This document shows, in pieces, positions 52,110 to 61,403 of a stretch of 64,000 bases of DNA; positions within the stretch are counted from its first letter, which is position 1; every line of letters starts with the position of its first letter. The translations under genes and the position numbers were made by a program. Under the pieces are notes generated by a model, which had not been told where the DNA came from, made no database searches, and saw only the letters and a program-made list of their open reading frames with translations. Where the stretch lies: assembly GCA_038873195.1 (NCBI GenBank), contig JAVZEV010000001.1:400490-464489 (forward strand). Direction: 5' to 3'. The stretch comes from Candidatus Bathyarchaeia archaeon (GTDB lineage Archaea; Thermoproteota; Bathyarchaeia; Bathyarchaeales; Bathycorpusculaceae).

Positions 52110-52916
52110 ATGAAAAATGAACAAATTGACCGATTAGTTGAAACGGTTTTAAAAAGCTCAAAATATCGAAACGTTTGCGAAGACTTAATCCGAAGCATTG
52201 GAATGCACGAGCTTCTGAAACAGCAAAGCCTAAAAGCAGCAGTAAAAACCACAAAGAACAAGCTACACCAAATAGGCGGAGCATACTTCCTAAAGAAACC
52301 GCAATATGAGATGTGGCAGGAAAAGCTACAGAAAACAAAAAAATCAGGTAAGGAAAATTTGTTCCGCCGAGCATGTGCTGAAATAATGAGCTGCCATTAT
52401 TCAACAAGAGAACGTTTAGGGCTGTTAGACGAGTTTTATTCAAGAATTTTTTCACTTCTCCCGCCTATTAATTCAGTAATGGATGTGGCATGCGGGTTTC
52501 ATCCGCTGTCGATTCCTTGGATGCCTCTATCTGAAAAGACAAAATACTATGCATATGACATTTACAAGGACATGATTAACTTTCTAAACAAGTTCATGCA
52601 AATAAACAATGTTCAAGGATTTGCAGAAGCCAGAGATGTAGTGCAACATCCACCAATAATTAAAACGGATTTGGCTTTCGTGCTCAACACTTTACCGTGC
52701 CTCGAACAAATCCAGAAGTCGGCTGGATTAAAAACTTTAGAAGCGCTTAACTCGAAATTTCTTGTCATTTCTTTTCCCGTTAAAACTTTGGGAGGACGAG
52801 AGAAAGACATGAGAAAACACTACGAGGCTACATTTAAAAAGTTAACAGAAAAGAAAGACTGGAACATTCAGCGACTAGAATTTAAATCAGAATTGGTTTT
52901 CCTTGTTGCCAAATAA
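52110..52916 (+). CDS. ArmA/Rmt-like 16S rRNA (m7G1405) methyltransferase homolog
   Basis: A 268-residue protein whose sequence tracks the aminoglycoside-resistance family ArmA/RmtB/FmrO (PF07091): KLHQIGGAYFLKKPQYEMW, YSTRERLGLLDEFYSRIF, VMDVACGFHPLSIPWMPL (the SAM site, with 'DFGCGFNPLALPWM' in ArmA), YYAYDIYKDMINFL, 'VISFPVKTLGGREKDM' and a final ELVFLVAK. All key blocks are in order, so enzyme activity is likely. The start ATG 52110 lacks a clear SD. In an archaeon this could be a housekeeping rRNA modification or self-protection. Confidence 0.87.
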   Translation: MKNEQIDRLVETVLKSSKYRNVCEDLIRSIGMHELLKQQSLKAAVKTTKNKLHQIGGAYFLKKPQYEMWQEKLQKTKKSGKENLFRRACAEIMSCHYSTRERLGLLDEFYSRIFSLLPPINSVMDVACGFHPLSIPWMPLSEKTKYYAYDIYKDMINFLNKFMQINNVQGFAEARDVVQHPPIIKTDLAFVLNTLPCLEQIQKSAGLKTLEALNSKFLVISFPVKTLGGREKDMRKHYEATFKKLTEKKDWNIQRLEFKSELVFLVAK

Positions 52917-52936
52917 TTGCTGAGCCGAATGGCCGT

Positions 52937-53866
52937 TTAGAATTTGTGAATGTAAGGGATTAGTTGTTTTGCATTTTGGAATTTTCGAGAAAGCTCCACA
53001 TTCAAATAGGCACCGGAGACATTGAAGTATGGTTGTCCCTTCCGAGAGAATAAAGTTAAAATTTTGCCACTGTGGTTGAGTTTGAAACCTTCCTCGCTGG
53101 GCTCGTGACCTCTTATCAGAATCTTAACATTAAATCTCTCCAACGCTTCATTAGTTATTTTCTCACCGAACAGTTTTCCCGCGCCTCTCGGCGACGCACA
53201 TAATTCTTTAACTGTATCGTTTGGGTCGCTCCATAAGATATCTTCAAGTATTCGCTGTTTCGGATGCGTAGCATGAGCAAATGCCAAGTCTTCAATGCTT
53301 CTTGCCTGAGGAGATAAACCGCCATGAATCATCAAGCAGCGCTCTTCCACCAAAACCGCATTGTAAAGGCAAGCGAATAGTTCACGAATTTTAGCGTAAA
53401 CACTTGTCCATTTTTCGCCAAATTTGACTTCAAACTCCACGGGTAAATCATGCGGAGAAGCCATGAGGTCTTTGGGTCCTTCGTGGTTTCCGCGCATCAA
53501 AACAACCTGCGTTGGAAAATGCAGTTTCAGTTTTAGAACTGTGTAGTAGATTTCCGTGGAGTATTCGCCGCGGTCTCCATAGTCGCCAAGAAAAATTAGA
53601 AGTGCATCTGTGTTTTGGCTCATTTTCTGAAGAAAATTGCTCATTTTAAGTATGTCGATTAGGCTTTCTAGGTCTCCATGTAAGTCGCCGATTACCAGCG
53701 CTTCGCCTTGAGGTTTGAGTTTGACTAGTCTTCCTAAAATGTCGAGATTGCCAACTTTTCCATTCTCTTTACAAAGCAGACGCGTAGCCTCTTCAACCAA
53801 ATCCATAAAAGCGTCAGATTTGACTTCTAAAGCTTCCTTAACAATTTGTGTGATGTTAAATTGCAA
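52937..53866 (-). CDS. PPP-family serine/threonine protein phosphatase
   Basis: A 309-residue metallophosphatase of the PPP1/2A type: GDLHGDLESL, GDYGDRGEYS, LMRGNHEGP and IRGHEPSEEGF cover the metal-binding motifs, and the HGG motif reads MIHGGLSPQA. The eukaryotic-like phosphatases are widespread in archaea. It lies 16 bases downstream of the coiled-coil gene on the same strand, suggesting a joint unit. Confidence 0.92.
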   Translation of the reverse strand: MQFNITQIVKEALEVKSDAFMDLVEEATRLLCKENGKVGNLDILGRLVKLKPQGEALVIGDLHGDLESLIDILKMSNFLQKMSQNTDALLIFLGDYGDRGEYSTEIYYTVLKLKLHFPTQVVLMRGNHEGPKDLMASPHDLPVEFEVKFGEKWTSVYAKIRELFACLYNAVLVEERCLMIHGGLSPQARSIEDLAFAHATHPKQRILEDILWSDPNDTVKELCASPRGAGKLFGEKITNEALERFNVKILIRGHEPSEEGFKLNHSGKILTLFSRKGQPYFNVSGAYLNVELSRKFQNAKQLIPYIHKF

Positions 53867-53882
53867 ATGTCAAGCCTTCAAA

Positions 53883-55130
53883 CTATTCGATGTGAACTTT
53901 TCTTCCCATAAAACTGAAAATGTTCCTTTCTATTTGACTTTTATGAACACGAATTCTTTCCATCGTTTCGCTATATGCTTGTTCGACAGCGTTTTCTTCA
54001 GACTCAACGCTTTTGCTTCTTCGTTCAAGATTTTCAAGCTGTTCCTGAAGTTTGGATAAGCTGTTTTTTGTTTCAGCTACTTCTGAAGATGTTGAAAGCA
54101 GGCTTTTACGCAACATTACATCAACGCATTTTTGATGGAGACTCTCTAATGAATTCTTGTTGAGAATGTTCTCTATTGCTTGTTTGGCTTTTCGCGTCTT
54201 CTCCGGTTTCAGTTTAAGCTTTTCCTCTGATATTCCACGGTCAAGTTTTTGCAAAATCTGCCTCAACAATGGATAACCCTTTTCTTCGGTTGCGAGAGCT
54301 TCAAAAGGACTCTCCAAATACTGATTAAGTTTTTTGACTTCTTCTGGAGTTAATCCGCTTCCGCTGCCGTGAAGGGTTAATGATTGAAGTTTTATGAAAG
54401 GTTTCTGTAAATGCCCCAAGCTATGTTTTACTTCCATGCTTAAAGCTTCAATTTCAGCGTCTATTTGGCTTAGTTGACCTATGCCACCCTTACTTTTTAA
54501 TTCGGCAATTTTTTGTTGCGTGCCAGCGATTTCCTTTTCAACCAAAGCCTTTTCATTTTCAGTTTTTAGTTTTCGTTCGTTCAGATTTACGAGTTGATTT
54601 TCGAGAGCGTGAAGTCTGTCTATGAGTTGGAAGGTTTCTTCCAAAGTTTTCGTTTTAACGTATTCTCGTGCCAGAAAATCGCCGAGCATTTTAAGCAGTT
54701 CTTTTGACCTTTCGAAAACCAGTTGAAATTTTCTTCTGTCAAGAATAAAGAACGGTGATATTCGTGGAAACCAGTTTCTAATATCAACCTCAGTTACCAA
54801 GAATGCTTTTTGGGTTTCTTGAAAAAATTGTTGAAGGCTGTCGTAGGTAACTTTTTCAGGAACTTTAATCAGCCTTAGCCTGTCAATAAACATGTGCGCG
54901 AGTTTGTTTAGGGCGCGTGCTCTGCCGTAAGTTTTTATGTTTCGTTTCTCAATTTCCTTAGCGCTGTTATCGAGAAGCATTTTTGAAGCATCAGAAAGAC
55001 TCTCAAGTGCCTTACGCATTTCTCCAAGCAGTTTTTCTGCTTTGGCATGGACTGGAACAAAAATTGAACTTGTTTCTTTTTCAAGCCAGCCTTTGATTTC
55101 GTTTGAGGGGAACTTTACGATTTCAGTCAA
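53883..55130 (-). CDS. Coiled-coil protein upstream of the phosphatase
   Basis: A 415-residue protein rich in Lys, Glu, Leu and Gln with long heptad stretches near 180-245 and 325-400 (SKLQEQLENLERRS). No catalytic motif. It is the first gene before the PPP phosphatase, 16 bases apart, and may be its target or scaffold. Start choice at 55130 lacks a strong SD. Conserved homologs are not recognised. Confidence 0.65.
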   Translation of the reverse strand: MTEIVKFPSNEIKGWLEKETSSIFVPVHAKAEKLLGEMRKALESLSDASKMLLDNSAKEIEKRNIKTYGRARALNKLAHMFIDRLRLIKVPEKVTYDSLQQFFQETQKAFLVTEVDIRNWFPRISPFFILDRRKFQLVFERSKELLKMLGDFLAREYVKTKTLEETFQLIDRLHALENQLVNLNERKLKTENEKALVEKEIAGTQQKIAELKSKGGIGQLSQIDAEIEALSMEVKHSLGHLQKPFIKLQSLTLHGSGSGLTPEEVKKLNQYLESPFEALATEEKGYPLLRQILQKLDRGISEEKLKLKPEKTRKAKQAIENILNKNSLESLHQKCVDVMLRKSLLSTSSEVAETKNSLSKLQEQLENLERRSKSVESEENAVEQAYSETMERIRVHKSQIERNIFSFMGRKVHIE

Positions 55131-55265
55131 AGACGTTTCCCACTAGAAGATATGCATAAGCAATATTTATTTTTCAAGTTTTCCCGCATCCCGTAATACT
55201 CTTTTTTGAGTAGCTACTCTTAAATAATTAATACCACAAATCTTGCGCCGTCCAAAGTGGTCAAA

Positions 55266-55829
55266 ATGAACACAAAAACCGTAGCGATAATAACCATATT
55301 TGCTGCGCTTACCATAGTCCTCAATTTATCACCAATAAAAATTCCAGCGCCTTATGCACCGTATCTCATATATCAAATATGGGAAATACCAATAATCGCG
55401 GCGTTTCTACTCTACGGAATCCTCATAGGAATCGCCATAGCATTAGTGAATACCCTTGTGCTGTTTGCTGTTTTTCCTGGATTGCTTCCTACAGGTCCGC
55501 TTTACAATCTAGCCGCAGTAATAAGCATGCTTTTTGGCGTGTTTCTAATAATAAAATTGACTAGAAAAAATCCTCAAAAAAATGCGGACCCATTGGTGAT
55601 TACTCTATCTACAGTAGTGGGAACCATTTTCAGAGTTGGCATCATGACGCTTGTTAACTGGACGTTCCTTCGTTTTCCGCCTCCGGTAGGGTTTGGAATG
55701 CCAGAAGAAGCAATACTTGCTGCGCTATCGCTTATAGCAATTTTTAATGCTACACTAGCGCTTTACACTATTCCTCTGGGACACGTCATAGCAGAGGCAG
55801 TAAAACGGGGCGTAAAAACACCACAATAG
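55266..55829 (+). CDS. ECF-transporter S-component-like membrane protein
   Basis: A 187-residue protein from ATG 55266 (open to 55257) with five to six membrane helices. The opening KTVAIITIFAALTIVLNLSP and 'IWEIPIIAAFLLYG' are typical of ECF S components, which use a shared energising module. No substrate signature is recognised, and no riboswitch leader is visible upstream. It converges with mch, nine bases apart. Confidence 0.68.
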   Translation: MNTKTVAIITIFAALTIVLNLSPIKIPAPYAPYLIYQIWEIPIIAAFLLYGILIGIAIALVNTLVLFAVFPGLLPTGPLYNLAAVISMLFGVFLIIKLTRKNPQKNADPLVITLSTVVGTIFRVGIMTLVNWTFLRFPPPVGFGMPEEAILAALSLIAIFNATLALYTIPLGHVIAEAVKRGVKTPQ

Positions 55830-55837
55830 GCAACTTT

Positions 55838-56818
55838 TCACTTTTGTACCGCTTTCTCAAAGCCTAAAGATTTCACCAGTATTTCTACATTAATTTCTCC
55901 TGTTTTGAACAGCCTGCCAGTCTTTACATTGTTAACGATAACGACTGCTGGCGCGAAAAGGTTTGGGTCGATTTTGTAGAAGTCGTAGTTTGCTTCTTTG
56001 AAGATTTCCATGAAAGGTTTCCCATAGTCTTTAGACGCTTTAGAAGGAACACTCTCCACGATTCGTTTCAATTCTTCTTCATTTTCATATTCAACCACGT
56101 AATAGGTTATTCCACCATAAAGAATTGCATCGTTCGTCCTCGCCATTGCCTTAGCAAATTTTGGATGAGTCGGCGAGATGGGAGCGCAACCCCAAGCATA
56201 ACGGATCACGTTTGGGTTCAAGCCAACTCGGCTAAGCTTGTGAATTCCAGTTTCAACAATTCGTCCAGAAACTTGCGTTGACCCAGTTATACTTGTTGTT
56301 GGCGTTAAGATTATCGCCAAATTTCCCGGCGAAACCTTACAGTCTTTCGCAAGCTTGTTTATCAAGGATTCTGGTGGCTGCTTCTCAGTTTCCAAAACCA
56401 CAACCGCCTTGTCAAAATCATCCTTATAACCTATTTTTTCATAAATTTCCTTAGGCTTCAACGCCAAAGCTCTTCCAGGTCCGGACCCAATCGCGAAATA
56501 GTCGCCTTCTTTTATCTGCCAACCAGCAAACTGTGAACCCAAAGTGGCGATGACTGGGTGGTCTGTGTAAACGAATATTGAGAGAAGCCACAATTCGCCA
56601 TATTGCCTATGGGTTATTTTGGCTTTTCCACATCCTCCCATGCATATTTCAGTAACGATTTTTCCTGCTTGAAAGCCGCCTTTGGCTTTTACTCCGGCGT
56701 CCACAATGGTTGTTCCAGAATCTGTCTCCCCAACTTTTACTCCATAAAAATCAGGGTTTTTACAGAGTTTTTCGAGAAGTTTCCATGCTAAACGGTTAAC
56801 GCTTAATTTTTCTTTCAT
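55838..56818 (-). CDS. mch: Methenyltetrahydromethanopterin cyclohydrolase
   Basis: A 326-residue Mch: reversible ring opening of methenyl-H4MPT to formyl-H4MPT in the archaeal C1 branch. Characteristic blocks are ICMGGCGKAKI, 'IATLGSQFAGWQI', 'AIGSGPGRALA', 'TPTTSITGSTQVSGRIVETGIHKL' and 'IRYAWGCAPISPTHP'. It is last in the minus-strand run after fwdDBAC and lies about 30 bases after fwdC. Confidence 0.94.
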   Translation of the reverse strand: MKEKLSVNRLAWKLLEKLCKNPDFYGVKVGETDSGTTIVDAGVKAKGGFQAGKIVTEICMGGCGKAKITHRQYGELWLLSIFVYTDHPVIATLGSQFAGWQIKEGDYFAIGSGPGRALALKPKEIYEKIGYKDDFDKAVVVLETEKQPPESLINKLAKDCKVSPGNLAIILTPTTSITGSTQVSGRIVETGIHKLSRVGLNPNVIRYAWGCAPISPTHPKFAKAMARTNDAILYGGITYYVVEYENEEELKRIVESVPSKASKDYGKPFMEIFKEANYDFYKIDPNLFAPAVVIVNNVKTGRLFKTGEINVEILVKSLGFEKAVQK

Positions 56819-56847
56819 GACGCTTTTCTCCTTAAACTTCTAGCTGC

Positions 56848-57672
56848 TTAGAGAAGCCTTTCGTAATGGCTTAAGTGTGGATTTTTAGTTTTGGAGACAT
56901 AAAGTTTGCCGTTTCCGTTTTCCGTTAAGTCTCCTAAGAAAAGGTAGAATGGTCCTTGTGCTGTTTCGTCTTCTTCAACTTTAACTTTGCCCTTGACGCT
57001 GTCGATTGTGAAAGTTGGCAAGACAGACTCTAAAAAGCCGCCAACAATTATTTTCCCGTTAGTCATGCAAGCGCCCGCTCTGCCTTCAGAATCTTTTTCG
57101 ACGTATATTGTTCCGTCACGCATTCGGAAGCCCGCAAACTGTCCAGCGTTTCCGTAGATTTTGATTATACCCTTCCTCATGTGAGCGCCGGCTTCGTTTC
57201 CAACGTTGCCGTAGACAACTATTTTTCCTCCATGCATACCTTCGCTGCATCCACGGTAGGGAGCACCTAAATAGTCGCCTGCATTCCCGTGAATTTCTAT
57301 GGTTCCTCCTTTCATCATTGACCCTGCCCATCCGCCAGCGTTGCCGTGCACGGTTATTTTGCCACCTTTCATTTCTTCGCCAAGATGCATTCCTACATTT
57401 CCGTAAACTACTATTTCTCCCTCTTTCATGTTTGCGCCTATTCGGCGGACTTTGCCCACATCACCTTTTATGGTTATGACTTCTTTTCCAGAGGGGTTTT
57501 CTGTTCTGGTTTCTTCGATGTTGAAGAGCTCCGCAAGCTTTTTCTGTTTGTTTCCTTCCCAAACACTCAATCGCGCTATTTCCTCGGGTTTTTTGTTTTG
57601 AAAAACTTCTGGGTTTATGCAGTCGGCGATTATTGGAAATTTAAACTCTTTTTTTGGATACAATGTTATCAT
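56848..57672 (-). CDS. fwdC: Formylmethanofuran dehydrogenase subunit C
   Basis: A 274-residue beta-helix subunit. It has repeated GxxGxxxGxxMxGGxIxVxG units (for example GNVGMHLGEEMKGGKITVHG), the same fold as the glutamate-synthase alpha C-terminal domain. It overlaps the end of fwdA as TAATG. In the complex it is structural, next to the tungsten subunit. Confidence 0.95.
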   Translation of the reverse strand: MITLYPKKEFKFPIIADCINPEVFQNKKPEEIARLSVWEGNKQKKLAELFNIEETRTENPSGKEVITIKGDVGKVRRIGANMKEGEIVVYGNVGMHLGEEMKGGKITVHGNAGGWAGSMMKGGTIEIHGNAGDYLGAPYRGCSEGMHGGKIVVYGNVGNEAGAHMRKGIIKIYGNAGQFAGFRMRDGTIYVEKDSEGRAGACMTNGKIIVGGFLESVLPTFTIDSVKGKVKVEEDETAQGPFYLFLGDLTENGNGKLYVSKTKNPHLSHYERLL

Positions 57673-59363
57673 TAAACATCAGCCTTCACAAGTATTGGAC
57701 GAGAAACCTCAAGATAATGCTCTGTTACTGGATAATTTTCATATTCAACCGTCCAGTATTCCTTGAATCTTCGCTTCATTTCCTCTGTTATCTCAACAGG
57801 CTCGGAAGTTTGCACGTCAAGCCACATTGTGGCGCCTTCCACATGCTTCACAACTTCGCCGTCTTTAACTGCTATCTTTCCATCCTTAATCGTGTAAGCG
57901 GCTCTTTTGAACGCTTTTCTCAAAGTCTTATACTTCTTAGAAGGGTCTGTCGTTTCGGGATTAAAATTGTATATTGCTATGTCCGCGTCTGCGCCGACGC
58001 CCAAATGACCCTTACTCTTGAGCCCCAGAGCTTTAGCTTGTCCGGCTCTCGTCATAATTGCCATATCATAAAAGCCTAGTTCTCGGTCAATTGATGGCAG
58101 AAGGCTTCTGGCTCTTGCTTTTGGATTAATCTTCTTCAGAGTTTTTTCTCTAGCTTTCTTACTCATGAGCCACGCGATTATTTTTGGATATGCAATGAAT
58201 GGTCCGCCGTTGGGGTGGTCTGTTGTCATAAAAATTTTCCACGGGTCTTTAATCAGCAAAGCTAGCTCTAAGGCTATTGACCATTGGACTGCGTGGACGT
58301 AGCTTTTGCGTTTGTAATGGAAGGGGACTATTCCACTGCTAGTTTCGGTTTCCACATCATGGTTGACCCATTTGTTTCCGCTAAGTTCATAAAGATTATA
58401 TTGGAAGGGACCATCAGCCGTCATTGTCGTCGTGTCTGTGAATATTACTTGACCCATATCCATGGTCACATGAGAATGCGCGTTAACATAATTTGCGATT
58501 TCTTCAGCTCCAGACTCAAATGTCCGCCAGTCATCACCCTTAAAGGCAGAAAACTGACAATGCGTAATGTGAATTACGGGCTTGTTCTCAAGGGCTAAAT
58601 CTTCAACACACTTCATTGTTTCAAGAGCCGTAACGTAGTTTCCAGGTTTTCCAAGATTGTTAGTGTGAACATGAATCGTGTGAGGCAAGTTAAGTAGTCT
58701 ATTCACTTTTGATAGCCCACGTATAATCTCGCGTGGCGTAATGCAAAAATATGGAACTTGGTCGTCTAAACCATGAACGTTATGACCGAAACCCCAAGCT
58801 TCTAAACCGCCGGGGTTAACAAGTTTTATCGCGTAGCCTTTCGTCGCGTTTAACATCCAAGCCACATGTCTCGCGCATTCCTCAATTTTTCCTTCACGCA
58901 AATATTCAAGCACAAACCACCAGTCGCCGAGAAGCGGATAACTAGCCTTGTCAATTATTGGCGTGTCGTTAAATTCTTCATGTGTATGTTTGGCTTCTAA
59001 CGGAGGCATTGCCGGGTCCATCACTGTTGTGTAGCCCATTCGAGCATAGCGGTAGCCAGTCGTAAAAGTGGACGGAATTGAATAGCCCACACCAGACCTT
59101 GTTACAGGCGTTTTGGGTTCAAAATCCTTAAAGTGGTCTTCAGGTCTCAAAAGTCTTCCAGCGTTAACCTTTGAGCCTGCAATGTGCGAGTGAATGTCCA
59201 CTCCGCCGGGCATTACAACCATTCCGGAAGCGTCAATCTTTCGTGCTTTGCGTTCGTTGACTTTATCGACTATTTTGCCGTCTTTGATGGCTATGTCTAT
59301 TTTTTCGCCGTTAACGCCGTTGAGAGGGTCGTAAACGAAACCGTTTTTTATCAGAAGCTCCAT
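57672..59363 (-). CDS. fwdA: Formylmethanofuran dehydrogenase subunit A
   Basis: A 563-residue amidohydrolase-superfamily subunit that hydrolyses or forms the formyl group. It shows the metal-site opening GGVDIHSHIAGSKVN, 'YARMGYTTVMDPAMPPL', 'VNPGGLEAWGFG', HVHTNNLGKPGNY, HITHCQF and 'DHPNGGPF'. The His/Asp set for two zinc ions is visible. It starts one base from the end of fwdB. Confidence 0.96.
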   Translation of the reverse strand: MELLIKNGFVYDPLNGVNGEKIDIAIKDGKIVDKVNERKARKIDASGMVVMPGGVDIHSHIAGSKVNAGRLLRPEDHFKDFEPKTPVTRSGVGYSIPSTFTTGYRYARMGYTTVMDPAMPPLEAKHTHEEFNDTPIIDKASYPLLGDWWFVLEYLREGKIEECARHVAWMLNATKGYAIKLVNPGGLEAWGFGHNVHGLDDQVPYFCITPREIIRGLSKVNRLLNLPHTIHVHTNNLGKPGNYVTALETMKCVEDLALENKPVIHITHCQFSAFKGDDWRTFESGAEEIANYVNAHSHVTMDMGQVIFTDTTTMTADGPFQYNLYELSGNKWVNHDVETETSSGIVPFHYKRKSYVHAVQWSIALELALLIKDPWKIFMTTDHPNGGPFIAYPKIIAWLMSKKAREKTLKKINPKARARSLLPSIDRELGFYDMAIMTRAGQAKALGLKSKGHLGVGADADIAIYNFNPETTDPSKKYKTLRKAFKRAAYTIKDGKIAVKDGEVVKHVEGATMWLDVQTSEPVEITEEMKRRFKEYWTVEYENYPVTEHYLEVSRPILVKADV

Positions 59364-60821
59364 TTAGGCTTCCTCCGTAGTTTTGGCTTTCTTTATTTTT
59401 CTGACTTCAGAGAGAATCCTCCGCAAAATTTCTTCGTCTGGAAGCACTCCACGCGGTGGTTCGACAACCTTTTTGAGTGGAAGAGGCACGTGGTCCATGC
59501 GATAGGCTGTTCCTTCAGCTTCTATTCCGACAAATGCTGATGGAAAAACAACGTCAGCCATCTGAGCCGTAGCGTTCATGTGAGGGTCAATCACGATAAG
59601 CGGATTCTCAACCAAGTGCTCAACCGCTTTTCTGGGAAAATTCGCCACGGGGTCAGAAGCCACAACCAAAGCCGCGTCTGACTCTTTCCTAAGCAAAACG
59701 TCCATAACTGATGTTTCGCCTGGATTATAACGTGGATAGCCAAGAGAAAAATCAACCGCGTAAGGGTAGCCGCTCTGCCATGTGGAGACTGTGTTTGCGC
59801 CGGTGACGTTGAAGTGTCCTCTCATAGGCATTATTATAAACTTAGTGCACATGTTCAAGTCACGAACTAAAGAAAGCGCGGCGTCTATGTTCTTCAACTT
59901 ACCCCTACTCATTGTCAAACCAACACCGAAGAAGAGTGCTCCAAAACTGCACCCGACCATTGCGTCAGCAACCTCTTCAAGATGTTCCACTGGAACGCCA
60001 GCAACTTTGTCAACGTCAAGTTCTTGGTCGCGAATTAGACTTCTAAATGCTTGGAGAAGCTCGTAATCTTTGTTTGGCTCAACTTGAATGAAATAGTCAG
60101 CCATCTCAGCAGACTTAGTCCTTCTAACATCAATAACAATTAACTTTCTTCCAGTCCTAGAAATTGTCGGGCAAACTTTACCTTCTGGCACAGAAGAAAC
60201 TGATGGCTGCTTTTTGAGGAAAAGCCTTCTCAAGGTGCTTTCAATCTTCTTCCTACCTATTAGGGCTTTCAGTTTTGTTAAGTATCCTCTCCACTCGCTT
60301 TTTTCAAATCTGCCCTCAGAAAAGGCTGTGTATCTTTCTATGTGCCGTGGATGAGCACTCCAAGGGTCGCTTCCCCAGTAAATAACAAGGTCCGCTCTGT
60401 GCCTAATCTGTCCCAAAGTGCAAGATGGAATTCCTACTTCTTGAACACTTAAAAGAGACGGCCCATGACATACTACTGCCGTGTTGTCGATTACTCCGCC
60501 GACTTCTTCTGCCAATTCAAGTCCAACGCGTGTTGCTTCGCAGCTTGTTGAGCTCCAGCCGTATAGTATGGGATAGTTTGCTTCTGCGAGGATTTCAGCA
60601 GCTTTTCCAATAGCCTCTTTCATAGAAGCCTTAACGAGTTCGCCATTTCTCCTAATGAGCGGTTTCGAAATTCTGTGCTCGCCGCAGTATCCCAGAAATT
60701 TTGATTCACACATGGCGCAGCCATTTTTGACCTTTACAATCTTTCCGTCGTCAATTGTTAATTCGATGTCGTCGCATAAGCTTCCGCAAACTGGACAAGT
60801 TACAGCCTTAACCACTTGCAT
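59364..60821 (-). CDS. fwdB: Formylmethanofuran dehydrogenase subunit B (W/Mo enzyme)
   Basis: A 485-residue subunit with the bis-MGD site. It has CPVCGSLCDDIE and CAMCESKFLGYC for the [4Fe-4S] cluster, active-site Cys in VVCHGPS, 'WGSDPWSAHPRH', then DVRRTKSAEMADYF and a MAD/PS C-terminal block. Typical FwdB has about 430 residues; this one has about 45 extra between 'FEKSEWRG' and 'GRKLIVIDV' (about 178-225, basic). Cys rather than Sec is coded at the metal ligand. Start ATG 60821. Confidence 0.94.
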   Translation of the reverse strand: MQVVKAVTCPVCGSLCDDIELTIDDGKIVKVKNGCAMCESKFLGYCGEHRISKPLIRRNGELVKASMKEAIGKAAEILAEANYPILYGWSSTSCEATRVGLELAEEVGGVIDNTAVVCHGPSLLSVQEVGIPSCTLGQIRHRADLVIYWGSDPWSAHPRHIERYTAFSEGRFEKSEWRGYLTKLKALIGRKKIESTLRRLFLKKQPSVSSVPEGKVCPTISRTGRKLIVIDVRRTKSAEMADYFIQVEPNKDYELLQAFRSLIRDQELDVDKVAGVPVEHLEEVADAMVGCSFGALFFGVGLTMSRGKLKNIDAALSLVRDLNMCTKFIIMPMRGHFNVTGANTVSTWQSGYPYAVDFSLGYPRYNPGETSVMDVLLRKESDAALVVASDPVANFPRKAVEHLVENPLIVIDPHMNATAQMADVVFPSAFVGIEAEGTAYRMDHVPLPLKKVVEPPRGVLPDEEILRRILSEVRKIKKAKTTEEA

Positions 60822-60822
60822 T

Positions 60823-61230
60823 TTAACCCTTCCTAAACTGTTTCTTTAAAAGTTCCTCTAAGCCTAACACAGGCATGTCTGGAGCTGGCTCAATTTCTGC
60901 TGAAACTCCCTTAAATGATGGCATTCCAATACTATGCGTTTCAGAGCTGACCACAACGTTCGCCCATGGACCATAAGGAATATAAATAATTCCCGTATGT
61001 GGAGCCCTAAGCGATTTTAAAGCTTTAACCACCACAGAACCGTATTCTGTTGAAACTTGAACATTAGTTTTCTCTTTAATTCCAAGTTGTTTCATATCTT
61101 CGGGGTCCATGTAACAGACAGAAACGCTTTCTGCATATTCGCTTGAGGATTTTCCGCGTTCTTTGGCCACTCCTTGCTCTATTGTTCGTCCAGTAAGCAA
61201 CGTCACATATAGTTTGGACTTTTGTTCCAT
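60823..61230 (-). CDS. fwdD: Formylmethanofuran dehydrogenase subunit D
   Basis: A 135-residue molybdopterin-dinucleotide-binding domain protein from ATG 61230 (frame open to 61242). Blocks: 'YVTLLTGRTIEQGVAKERGK', SVCYMDPEDMKQLGI, 'VQVSTEYGSVVVKAL' and 'YIPYGPWANVVV'. It ends two bases before fwdB, as the first gene of the run. FwdD and FwdB together hold the bis-MGD. Confidence 0.94.
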   Translation of the reverse strand: MEQKSKLYVTLLTGRTIEQGVAKERGKSSSEYAESVSVCYMDPEDMKQLGIKEKTNVQVSTEYGSVVVKALKSLRAPHTGIIYIPYGPWANVVVSSETHSIGMPSFKGVSAEIEPAPDMPVLGLEELLKKQFRKG

Positions 61231-61403
61231 TAGGCAACACAACTTTTTACATTTCTTTCTTGAATGAAGCTTGATATGTTTTGAAAAGAAAATACACTAA
61301 TTTTAACCTAATTAACTTTTATCTTACGCTCTGTAAACGGAAACACTTTTAAACCAGAGATGCGATTGCTGGAACGTTTTGAACAAATTAAGGTTGATAA
61401 TTT

